A stretch of DNA of 12,849 nucleotides from Prevotellaceae bacterium UBA3627 (GTDB lineage Bacteria > Bacteroidota > Bacteroidia > Bacteroidales > Bacteroidaceae), in the NCBI GenBank assembly GCA_002373375.1, contig DFLE01000041.1:1-12849 (forward strand), read 5' to 3'. Shown here piece after piece: positions 6,159-12,838 of the stretch. The stretch's first letter is position 1, and each line of letters begins with the position of its first letter. The notes under the pieces were generated by a model. The model had not been told where the DNA came from. It saw nothing but the letters and a program-made list of their open reading frames with translations, and ran no database searches. A program made the translations under genes and the position numbers.

Positions 6159-7214
6159 ATGCAACTGGGTAATATATCAAAATACAGAGGAGAGTTGATG
6201 GGGTTCGCCATCATCATCGTGATGCTCTTTCATGTAGGTCTGCCACGTAGCAGCGCATTCTTCGGACTGAGACGCATGGGCAATCTTGGAGTTGATATCT
6301 TCTTCTTCCTGTCAGGTATAGGCTTGTGGTACTCATGGGCCAAACAGCAGAATTGGAAACAGTTCTATCTGAACAGGGCGTTGCGTATATATCCGGCTTG
6401 GCTTATTATCGCAGGCTATTTCTATGTCAGCCGTTATATTGCCTTACCAGTGAAGACAACAGCCAACACCGTTGACTTGTTTGGCGATGTGCTTATTAAC
6501 TGGGATTTCTGGTTACATGATGAATTGACGTTCTGGTATGTTCCAGCAACCATGATGCTGTATCTGTTTGCTCCGCCTTACATGGAGTTGATACGTCGCC
6601 ATCCTGTCTTCAGGTGGCTGGTGGTCTTGCCACTTATGTGGTGTATCGTGGTGCAGTATGTTACACCGGTAAACCATGCCGTAGGTCATATTGAGATATT
6701 CTGGAGCAGGGTGCCAATCTTCTTCCTTGGTATCAACTGCGCTGAGGCTATAAGACAGAAGCGTGTGGTTGACGCTCAGGCATGGTGGATGGTGATAGGA
6801 ATGTTCGCCCTCAGTCTTTGGGCCTGTGTGTGGCTTGAGCAGATGCGTCACGGTAAATTCCCGCTCTATACCGAGCGTATGCTTTACATAGTGCTTGCCA
6901 TAACCACTATTATGATAATGACAAAGCTGTTTGACAAGATGTCAAACAGCCTCGCATATATCAATCGTTTCTTCTCTTTCGTCGGTGGTATCTCTCTTGA
7001 GATATACCTGTTGCATGCACAGTTTGTGCTTATACCGTTAGAGAGGTTACATTTAGGCTATTGGCCTACGTTCCTGCTTACCTTCTGTATTTCCGTGCCG
7101 ATAGCATGGGTTATAGGTAAGGTGTGCGGATACGTGATAAATTACCTCAAGGGATTTATTTGTGCTTCTGGTAATACTCCAAAGCAGCCTTCACATTCTG
7201 CTGCACAGCCTTAG
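6159..7214 (+). CDS. Acyltransferase family 3 (AT3) membrane protein
   Basis: Integral membrane O-acyltransferase, typically moving acetyl groups to extracytoplasmic sugars such as O-antigen, capsule or peptidoglycan. 351 residues, the usual length of a stand-alone AT3 domain, with about ten hydrophobic segments. Family marks: the paired Arg10 and His25 in the first helix (YRGELMGFAIIIVMLFHVG), GVDIFFFLSGIG (44-55), LNRALRIYPAWL (71-82), and near the end SLEIYLLHAQF (279-289). The last 19 residues (from about 333) are hydrophilic and overlap the 3' end of the convergent FMN-binding gene by 59 bp, so the natural end may have drifted into its neighbour. No carrier domain or fused SGNH domain is present, but an exported SGNH hydrolase is the next gene upstream. 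The acceptor is unknown. Confidence 0.88.
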   Translation: MQLGNISKYRGELMGFAIIIVMLFHVGLPRSSAFFGLRRMGNLGVDIFFFLSGIGLWYSWAKQQNWKQFYLNRALRIYPAWLIIAGYFYVSRYIALPVKTTANTVDLFGDVLINWDFWLHDELTFWYVPATMMLYLFAPPYMELIRRHPVFRWLVVLPLMWCIVVQYVTPVNHAVGHIEIFWSRVPIFFLGINCAEAIRQKRVVDAQAWWMVIGMFALSLWACVWLEQMRHGKFPLYTERMLYIVLAITTIMIMTKLFDKMSNSLAYINRFFSFVGGISLEIYLLHAQFVLIPLERLHLGYWPTFLLTFCISVPIAWVIGKVCGYVINYLKGFICASGNTPKQPSHSAAQP

Positions 7215-7551
7215 TGCTGTAGGTGGCTCCGGTGCATCCGTCCACCTTCTTCTCGGCAGCCAGTTTCTTGGCTTTTGATACTTTCAGGTCGGAGAACTTC
7301 TTCACGAGGTTCTTCTCTACTCGTGCGTAGTAGCTCTTTGTCTCATGGTTAGGCAGTGAGACAACCTTCACCACCTTGCCGTTCTTTATGTGTACCTCCA
7401 CTGGAGTGGTGCCTTTGTAGCCGCGTGTCTTGCACAGCGTGGTGGTGTTTACCACGTATGTGCCGTCGGCCTCTTTCTTCATTACGTTGTCGGCGTTGAC
7501 AGTCATCGTCAGCAGCAGCATGGCTGCAAGTGTCATGATGTTTTTCTTCAT
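7156..7551 (-). CDS. Exported FMN-binding domain protein (probable ApbE flavinylation target)
   Basis: 131-residue periplasmic or surface protein with a single FMN-binding domain of the kind found in NqrC/RnfG and small extracytoplasmic electron carriers. Signal peptide: MKKN, hydrophobic run 6-17, likely cleavage after VNA (about residue 20). The domain ends in DGCTGATYST (104-113), which fits the D-x-x-(S/T)-G-A-T motif where ApbE attaches FMN through a phosphoester to the last threonine, here Thr110. The core includes YKGTTPVEVHIKNGKVVKVV (45-64). Role in electron transfer is inferred; no partner oxidoreductase or apbE lies in view. Convergent with the acyltransferase gene, sharing 59 bp. 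A weak -7 box (TACCTTTT, 7600-7593) lies upstream, right after the fba terminator hairpin, so it is probably transcribed on its own. Confidence 0.85.
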   Translation of the reverse strand: MKKNIMTLAAMLLLTMTVNADNVMKKEADGTYVVNTTTLCKTRGYKGTTPVEVHIKNGKVVKVVSLPNHETKSYYARVEKNLVKKFSDLKVSKAKKLAAEKKVDGCTGATYSTKAVQQNVKAALEYYQKHK

Positions 7552-7592
7552 CTTGTTGTGTGTTGTGTTGTTAAGTGTTATTATTTTATTAG

Positions 7593-7645
7593 AAAAGGTA
7601 GAAACGAACCACCATAATTATAACAAGTTACGGTGATTCGTTTCT
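7593..7645 (-). terminator. Hairpin terminator after fba
   Basis: Positions 7600-7613 and 7632-7645 form a 14-position stem with 13 pairs and an 18-nt loop. On the minus strand it lies 30 bp past the fba stop and is followed by ACCTTTTC, a modest T-tract. On the plus strand it is followed by TTTTT, so it may work in both directions and shield fba from readthrough. TACCTTTT (7600-7593), possible -7 box of the FMN-binding gene, starts at its base. Confidence 0.7.
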
Positions 7646-7674
7646 TTTTGTATATCAGTGTGTCTGACAGATGC

Positions 7675-8676
7675 TTAGCACTTAGCCAGTTTGCCGTCAG
7701 AACCCAGTACATTCACAATCTTGTGGATATACATCTTCTTCATGTTCTCGCGTGCAGGCTTCAAATACTGACGTGGGTCGAAGTCTCCAGGGTGCTCAGC
7801 AAGGTGCTTGCGGATGGCAGCGGTCATAGCAAGACGTGAGTCAGAGTCGATGTTAATCTTGCAGACAGCAGACTTAGAAGCCTCGCGGAGCTGCTCCTCA
7901 GGGATACCGATGGCAGCCTCGAGCTTACCGCCGTACTTGTTGATAGTGTTAACCTCCTCCATAGGAACAGAAGAAGAGCCGTGGAGAACGATTGGGAATC
8001 CAGGGAGCTTCTTCTCAATCTCGTGCAGGATGTCGAATGCCAATGGTGGTGGAACGAGCACGCCGTTAACGAGTGTGCACTGCTCTGGAGTGAACTTGTG
8101 TGCACCGTGTGAAGTACCGATAGAGATAGCGAGAGAGTCGCAACCAGTACGTGTAGCGAAGTCGATAACCTCCTCAGGCTTTGTATAGTGTGACTCAGCG
8201 GCAGCAACCTCATCCTCAACACCAGCGAGCACGCCGAGCTCAGCCTCTACAGTTACGTCGAACTGGTGAGCATACTCTACGACCTTCTTAGCCAATGCCA
8301 CGTTCTCCTCGTATGGCAGTGAAGAACCGTCAATCATGACAGAAGAGAAACCGTTGTCAATACAATCTTTACAGAGCTCGAAAGTATCACCGTGGTCAAG
8401 GTGAAGCACAATCTCAGGATTCTCACATCCCAGCTCCTTTGCATACTCTACTGCACCCTTAGCAAGGTTGCGCAGAATGGTACCGTTGGCATAGTTGCGA
8501 GCACCTTTAGACACCTGCATGATAACTGGAGACTTTGTCTCTACTGCAGCCTGAACGATAGCCTGCATCTGCTCCATAGTGTTAAAGTTGAAAGCCGGAA
8601 TGGCATAGCCACCAGCAACGGCACGCTTGAACATCTCACGAGTGTTCACCAAGCCAAGGTCTTTGTAATTTACCAT
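7675..8676 (-). CDS. fba: Class II fructose-bisphosphate aldolase
   Basis: Zinc-dependent aldolase of glycolysis and gluconeogenesis, cleaving fructose 1,6-bisphosphate to dihydroxyacetone phosphate and glyceraldehyde 3-phosphate; cytoplasmic. 333 residues. First signature VLHLDHGDTFELCKDCI (about 90-106), with catalytic Asp94 and zinc ligand His95. Second signature VEAELGVLAGVEDE (143-156), containing the Glu146 that aligns with the E. coli metal-site glutamate. Further metal-site histidines are His190 (GTSHGAHKF) and His232 (VLHGSSS). INIDSDSRLAMTAAIR (275-290) is the phosphate-binding region. HGSSS rather than the E. coli HGGSG points to the type common outside enterobacteria; tagatose-bisphosphate aldolase is the main alternative in this superfamily but fits a housekeeping context less well. 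Own promoter, about 44-nt leader, own terminator; divergent from dxs. Confidence 0.93.
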   Translation of the reverse strand: MVNYKDLGLVNTREMFKRAVAGGYAIPAFNFNTMEQMQAIVQAAVETKSPVIMQVSKGARNYANGTILRNLAKGAVEYAKELGCENPEIVLHLDHGDTFELCKDCIDNGFSSVMIDGSSLPYEENVALAKKVVEYAHQFDVTVEAELGVLAGVEDEVAAAESHYTKPEEVIDFATRTGCDSLAISIGTSHGAHKFTPEQCTLVNGVLVPPPLAFDILHEIEKKLPGFPIVLHGSSSVPMEEVNTINKYGGKLEAAIGIPEEQLREASKSAVCKINIDSDSRLAMTAAIRKHLAEHPGDFDPRQYLKPARENMKKMYIHKIVNVLGSDGKLAKC

Positions 8677-8725
8677 AGTTCTTTTTTGTGTTTTATATTG
8701 TGTTAATCAGTTATAATCCGGTGGG

Positions 8726-8757
8726 CAAAGGTATCGCTTTATTTCTTAACAGACAAA
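8726..8757 (-). promoter_or_regulatory. Promoter of fba
   Basis: On the minus strand TTTG at 8757-8754, 20-bp spacer, then TACCTTTG at 8733-8726: a full match to the Bacteroidetes consensus. Predicted start near 8720, about 44 nt before the ATG at 8676. Confidence 0.85.
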
Positions 8758-8780
8758 TAAATCAGGTAAAATGTCAAAAG

Positions 8781-8865
8781 TTGGGAGATAATAGTTTTTT
8801 TTTGCAAACTGCGGTTTGCATTTGCAGAATATAGGTTTGCGGTGGTGTCTGTATAGCTCCCACAA
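8781..8865. repeat. Nested dyads between the fba and dxs promoters
   Basis: TGCAAAC at 8803-8809 and GTTTGCA at 8814-8820 form a perfect 7-bp dyad with loop TGCG, preceded by a nine-base T run. Around it, TTGGGAG at 8781-8787 is roughly mirrored by CTCCCACAA at 8857-8865. GGTTTGC occurs again at 8834-8840. The block lies upstream of both divergent promoters, so it would act as DNA (regulator binding) rather than as a leader RNA. Confidence 0.4.
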
Positions 8866-8878
8866 GATGAATATTAAA

Positions 8879-8910
8879 TTTGGCAGTATAGATTTTTATT
8901 AGTAACTTTG
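8879..8910 (+). promoter_or_regulatory. Promoter of dxs
   Basis: TTTG at 8879-8882, 20-bp spacer, TAACTTTG at 8903-8910: a full consensus match. Predicted start about 8914-8917, leaving a leader of only 13-16 nt before the proposed TTG start at 8930. Confidence 0.85.
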
Positions 8911-8929
8911 CCTTCTAAAATAAGACATT

Positions 8930-10834
8930 TTGGATTACAGATATCTTAATGACATAAAATATCCGGCGGATTTACGTCGGCTTGGAGTTGACGCTCTGCC
9001 CACGGTCTGCGCCGAGTTGCGCGATGACATTGTAAAGGAATTGTCGGTTAACCCCGGACACCTGGCTTCCAGTCTCGGTGTCACGGAGCTTACCGTGGCA
9101 TTACATTATGTATATAACACTCCCAAGGACCTTATAGTATGGGATGTAGGTCACCAGGCTTACGGCCATAAGATATTGACTGGCAGACGCGAGAGCTTCT
9201 CTACAAACAGGAAGCTGGGCGGGCTCCATCCGTTCCCTACGCCTGCAGAGAGTGAGTATGACACCTTTACCTGCGGACACGCCTCAAACAGTATATCGGC
9301 GGCGCTGGGTATGGCTGTGGCAGAGGCCTTGCGTGGTAAGCGCGATGGTGGTGACGCTCCCCATGTCGTGGCAGTGATAGGCGACGGCTCAATGAGTGGC
9401 GGACTGGCTTTTGAGGGACTCAACAATGTGTCTTCCTCTCCCAATGACCTCCTCATCATTCTGAATGACAACAACATGTCCATCGACCGCAGTGTGGGTG
9501 GAATGAAACAATACCTTCTGAAGCTCAACACTACCGAGAGCTATAACCGTTGGCGTGACCGTGTGGCACAGTGGATGCGCGGCCACGGGTTGCTCAATGA
9601 GAACCGTCGCAGAAAGACCATAAGGTTTAGCAATGCTGTGAAGTCAGCCCTGTCTCCTCAGGCTAATATCTTTGAGGGCATGGATATACGCTATTTCGGT
9701 CCGGTTGACGGTCATGACGTGAAGGAACTGGTGCGTGTGCTCCGACAGTTGAAGAATATGCGCGGTCCTAAGCTCCTGCATATACATACAGTGAAGGGTA
9801 AGGGCTATAAGCCAGCAGAGAAGGCCGCCACTATATGGCATGCACCGGGAAAGTTTGACCCGGAGACGGGAGAGCGTAAGACCGACTCCACAGACGGGCT
9901 GCCGCCAAAGTATCAGGATGTGTTCGGCGAGACATTGGTGGAACTGGCCAAGGCCAACGACAAGATTGTAGGTGTAACGCCTGCCATGCCTACGGGATGT
10001 AGCATGAACAAACTGATGCAAGTGATGCCGGAGCGTGCTTTCGATGTGGGAATAGCCGAGGGGCATGCCGTCACCTTCTCTGGTGGTATGGCAAAGGAGG
10101 GACTCATACCATTCTGTAACATATACAGCGCGTTTGCTCAGCGCGCATACGACAATATAATACATGATGTCGCCATAGCGCGCCATAATGTGGTGTTCTG
10201 CCTTGACCGCGCCGGTATAGTAGGCGAGGATGGAGCCACTCACCACGGTGCGTTTGACCTGGCGGCGCTGCGCCCCGTACCTCATCTCACCATCTGTGCG
10301 CCGATGAACGAGCATGAGTTGCGTTGTATGATGTACACTGCACAACTGCCTGATATGGGACCGTTCGTTATACGCTATCCGCGTGGACGAGGCGTGTTGC
10401 CAGACTGGCGTTGCCCGTTCTCAGAACTGCCGGTAGGCAAGGGTCGCCGCTTGCGTGAAGGAAACGATGTGGCGGTGCTTTCCATAGGCCATATAGGCAA
10501 TAATGTAGTTAAGGCAATAGAAGAGGCGCAAGGCGTCTCGGTGGCTCATTATGATATGCGTTTCCTCTGTCCTATAGATACAGAGATACTTGACGAGGTA
10601 GGCAGCCGCTTCAGTCATGTCATAACAGTGGAGGACGGTGTGCGCAACGGAGGCTTGGGCTCGGCAGTGCTTGAGTATTTCGCCGACCATGGCATGACAC
10701 CCCGTGTCACTCGTCTTGGACTTCCTTCTGATGAGTTCGTGGAGCATGGCACCGTGGCACAGTTGCAACATATAGTAGGAATAGACGTGGAGGGTATAAG
10801 GAAAAGCATAGAGCAATGCGCCCATAACAGTTAA
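8930..10834 (+). CDS. dxs: 1-deoxy-D-xylulose-5-phosphate synthase, TTG start
   Basis: First enzyme of the MEP isoprenoid pathway: thiamine-diphosphate-dependent condensation of pyruvate and glyceraldehyde 3-phosphate; also feeds thiamine and pyridoxal synthesis. 634 residues, close to the usual 620-640. Motifs: NPGHLASSLG (41-50), GHQAYGHKILTGR (74-86), ThDP motif GDGSMSGG (151-158) to NDNNMSI (179-185), YFGPVDGHD (255-263), HTVKGKGYKPAE (286-297), catalytic Glu377 in AEGHAVTFSGG (E. coli has AEQHAVT), then DRAGIVGEDGATHHGAFD (426-443) and C-terminal EDGVRNGGLGSAV (568-580). No ATG can serve as start: the frame has a stop (TAA 8921-8923) just upstream, and the first internal ATG would delete over 120 conserved residues. 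That leaves TTG at 8930 (DYRYLNDIKYPADLRRL follows) or ATT at 8927. Probably co-transcribed with trkA, 120 bp downstream. Confidence 0.95.
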   Translation: MDYRYLNDIKYPADLRRLGVDALPTVCAELRDDIVKELSVNPGHLASSLGVTELTVALHYVYNTPKDLIVWDVGHQAYGHKILTGRRESFSTNRKLGGLHPFPTPAESEYDTFTCGHASNSISAALGMAVAEALRGKRDGGDAPHVVAVIGDGSMSGGLAFEGLNNVSSSPNDLLIILNDNNMSIDRSVGGMKQYLLKLNTTESYNRWRDRVAQWMRGHGLLNENRRRKTIRFSNAVKSALSPQANIFEGMDIRYFGPVDGHDVKELVRVLRQLKNMRGPKLLHIHTVKGKGYKPAEKAATIWHAPGKFDPETGERKTDSTDGLPPKYQDVFGETLVELAKANDKIVGVTPAMPTGCSMNKLMQVMPERAFDVGIAEGHAVTFSGGMAKEGLIPFCNIYSAFAQRAYDNIIHDVAIARHNVVFCLDRAGIVGEDGATHHGAFDLAALRPVPHLTICAPMNEHELRCMMYTAQLPDMGPFVIRYPRGRGVLPDWRCPFSELPVGKGRRLREGNDVAVLSIGHIGNNVVKAIEEAQGVSVAHYDMRFLCPIDTEILDEVGSRFSHVITVEDGVRNGGLGSAVLEYFADHGMTPRVTRLGLPSDEFVEHGTVAQLQHIVGIDVEGIRKSIEQCAHNS

Positions 10835-10847
10835 TGTTGGACCTGTT

Positions 10848-10865
10848 AAATAGCTTTGCTATATT
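10848..10865 (+). other. Small hairpin in the dxs-trkA gap
   Basis: AAATAGC at 10848-10854, loop TTT, then GCTATATTT (one bulged A) at 10858-10866. No T-tract follows, so termination is unlikely. A second short stem, GAAGC/GCTTC, lies at 10899-10914. No Bacteroidetes promoter match is seen in the 120-bp gap, which favours trkA being read from the dxs promoter. Confidence 0.35.
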
Positions 10866-10954
10866 TACGGGTTTAAGAAAACAGACAGTATAAATAACGA
10901 AGCCTTCCAGCTTCCTCGCACAGAGGGTAGGAGAGGGCACTTAAACGACCAGAT

Positions 10955-12298
10955 ATGAAGATAATAATTGCCGGTGCGTATGCCATAGGTAACTATCTGG
11001 CATCACTGCTAAACCGTACTAACGAGGACATAACGATAATCGATGACAACGAGGAGGCTCTTGACAATCTGAACTCCGACCTTGACGTGCTTACCATGAA
11101 TGCTTCACCAGTAAGCATCAAGGCACTGAGGGAGATAGGTACATCGCGGGCAGACCTCTTCATCGCCGTTACGCTCAATCAGGATGTGAACATCACATCA
11201 TGTGCGTTGGCAAAGTCGCTCGGCGCCAGGCATACCGTGGCTCGTGTAGAGGAATACGAGTATGCCAAGCCACAGAATAAGGATGTGTTGCAGCGCATGG
11301 GGGTTGACTCTGTCATTTACCCCGAATTGTTGGCGGCGCAGGATATTATCAATGGACTGAAGATGTCGTGGGTGCGCCAGCGCTGGGACGTGCATGACGG
11401 TGCCTTGGTGATGCTCGGCATCAAACTGCGTGAGAAGTGCCAGATACTCAATCGCCCGCTGAAAGAGCTGATAGGTCCAGAAGACCCTTATCATATCGTG
11501 GCTGTCAAGCGTGGCAATGAGACGATAATACCGGGAGGCGACGACACCTTGCAGCTGTATGACTTGGCATATTTCATGACAACTAAGGAGGCTATTCCCT
11601 TTGTGCGCAGCATAGTGGGCAAGGAAGACTATGCCGATGTCAGCAATGTGATGATTATGGGAGGCGGTAAGACCACAGTGCGCGTGGCGCATACCATGCC
11701 TGAATATATGAGCTATAAGATAATAGAGATTGATGCCGCACGCTGTGAGCGCCTTGGCGACCTGTTGCCGCAGAAGAATAATCTCGTTATCAACGGCGAC
11801 GCCCGTAACACTTCACTGCTGGTGGAGGAAGGCATACGCAGCACACAGGCGTTTGTGGCTCTCACCGGAAGCAGTGAGGCTAATATCCTGGCTTGTCTTA
11901 CTGCCAAGCGCTATGGAGTGCGTAAGACGGTAGCCGTGATAGAGAACCTGGACTATGTTGACATGGCTGAGAGCCTTGACATAGGCACCATAATAAACAA
12001 GAAGGCCATAGCTGCCTCACGTATCTATGAGACTCTGCTTGAGGGCAAGGCTAACAATGTGCGTTTCCTTATGCAGGCCAAGGCTGACGTGGCGGAGTTT
12101 ACGGCTATGGCTGGCTCGCGCATCACCAAAAAGAGAATCTATGAGCTGGGACTGCCTAAGGGTGTCACCTTCGGCGGACTGGTAAGAAACGGCGAGGGCA
12201 TACTCGTCTCCGGAGGTACACAGGTGGAGGCTGGCGATATCGTCGTGGTGTTCTGCGCCGGTGCAGACATGAAGCGCATAGAAAAACTGTTTAATTGA
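10955..12298 (+). CDS. trkA: Trk potassium uptake regulatory subunit TrkA
   Basis: Cytoplasmic NAD-binding regulator that assembles on the TrkH channel to gate potassium uptake. 447 residues in the double-RCK layout: RCK-N 1 with glycine-rich loop AGAYAIGNYLA (6-16) and acidic Asp30/31 closing strand 2; RCK-C 1 at about 145-210; RCK-N 2 with GGGKTTVRVA (236-245) and Glu258; RCK-C 2 at about 370-447. NASPVSIKALREIG and INGDARNTSLLVEEGI are the paired NADH-contact segments. In the first loop tyrosine replaces the middle glycine of GxGxxG, which I recall as normal for Bacteroidetes TrkA. The ATG at 10955 starts directly with the first Rossmann strand. No trkH follows within the remaining 551 bp on this strand. 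Confidence 0.93.
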   Translation: MKIIIAGAYAIGNYLASLLNRTNEDITIIDDNEEALDNLNSDLDVLTMNASPVSIKALREIGTSRADLFIAVTLNQDVNITSCALAKSLGARHTVARVEEYEYAKPQNKDVLQRMGVDSVIYPELLAAQDIINGLKMSWVRQRWDVHDGALVMLGIKLREKCQILNRPLKELIGPEDPYHIVAVKRGNETIIPGGDDTLQLYDLAYFMTTKEAIPFVRSIVGKEDYADVSNVMIMGGGKTTVRVAHTMPEYMSYKIIEIDAARCERLGDLLPQKNNLVINGDARNTSLLVEEGIRSTQAFVALTGSSEANILACLTAKRYGVRKTVAVIENLDYVDMAESLDIGTIINKKAIAASRIYETLLEGKANNVRFLMQAKADVAEFTAMAGSRITKKRIYELGLPKGVTFGGLVRNGEGILVSGGTQVEAGDIVVVFCAGADMKRIEKLFN

Positions 12299-12389
12299 TA
12301 AGTGACATTTTGTTACTTTGGATTGCGAATACTGAGCAAGGTGCCAATCTTGACGTTTGCACTTCAAATCTCAAAATAGAGAGAAAAAT

Positions 12390-12462
12390 AACGTATGGCG
12401 TGGAAAAAGAGTAGGGAATTACCGACTATTATACCATAATTTTTCCCTCTCTTGCATACGTT
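12390..12462 (+). repeat. Imperfect 73-nt stem-loop downstream of trkA
   Basis: Outer arms AACGTATG (12390-12397) and CATACGTT (12455-12462) pair perfectly over 8 bp. After an asymmetric internal loop, AAGAG-AGGGAA (12407-12418, bulged T at 12412) pairs with TTCCCTCTCTT (12443-12453). The apical part is AT-rich. Followed by TTTTAC, so it may end trkA transcripts, but the loop size and position 92 bp past the stop also suit a small mobile or structural element. Confidence 0.55.
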
Positions 12463-12574
12463 TTACTAAAAAACGGGTTGTAAAAGCATAGCTTTTGCAG
12501 TGTTGTTCGATAGCTTTCACATGGTAAAAGCATAGCTTTCTCCGCTTGAAACGATAGCTTTTACATTAGTAAAA
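12461..12574 (+). repeat. Four-unit array of 22-bp period with flanking inverted repeat
   Basis: ATAGCTTT occurs at 12488, 12510, 12532 and 12554, spaced exactly 22 bp. Units alternate. Units 1 and 3 (12480, 12524) share the 16-mer GTAAAAGCATAGCTTT. Units 2 and 4 (12502, 12546) share CGATAGCTTTYACAT and read as near-inverted partners: GTAAAAGC of unit 3 is the exact complement of GCTTTTAC in unit 4, and of GCTTTCAC in unit 2 save one base. This makes two tandem hairpins of 44-bp period. TTTTACTAA (12461-12469) and TTAGTAAAA (12566-12574) bracket the array as a perfect 9-bp inverted repeat. Confidence 0.8.
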
Positions 12575-12772
12575 ATATAAAACGAATGTTGTTTTCTTAC
12601 TATTTTGCTGATAGGTAGGCAGTTATGCTTTTTGTGTAAAAACAAGCGATTTTGAGGCCAGTATAGTAGTTGTTTGCTGAAAAAGCCTGTATTTTTAGTT
12701 TGTAAAAATCAAAATGTAAGCAAAACTGCGTATTTTATGACAAAATGTAACAGTGGATTAAATGAAAACAAA

Positions 12773-12803
12773 TACGGTAAATATAAACCGTAACCCTCTT
12801 TTT
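12773..12803 (+). terminator. Weak hairpin with T-tract near right edge
   Basis: TACGGT (12773-12778) and ACCGTA (12787-12792) form a 6-bp stem with an 8-nt loop, followed by ACCCTC and five T residues (12799-12803). It resembles a weak intrinsic terminator, although no gene directly upstream needs one. Confidence 0.3.
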
Positions 12804-12830
12804 CTACCACGGATTTCACTGATTGAACTC

Positions 12831-12838
12831 TAAGTTTG
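12831..12838 (+). promoter_or_regulatory. Possible -7 box for a gene beyond the right edge
   Basis: TAAGTTTG fits TAnnTTTG, but no TTTG is seen 19-21 bp upstream. The gene it might serve is outside the window. Confidence 0.3.

Noticed and set aside
8803..8820. TPP or other riboswitch for dxs at the GTTTGCA hairpin
   Set aside because: It lies upstream of the predicted dxs start site at about 8915, so it would not be in the mRNA, and no known riboswitch core was recognised.
9644..10345. Minus-strand ORF of 233 residues within dxs
   Set aside because: Antisense to a fully motif-supported DXS; the translation is rich in His, Arg and Cys with no domain-like pattern.
10960..10990. Damaged NAD-binding site in TrkA (GAYAIG instead of GxGxxG)
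   Set aside because: As I recall, this form is common in Bacteroidetes TrkA and the rest of both RCK units is intact, so it is probably lineage-typical.
12480..12567. CRISPR array
   Set aside because: The 22-bp period has no unique spacers of constant length between longer repeats, and no cas genes are present.
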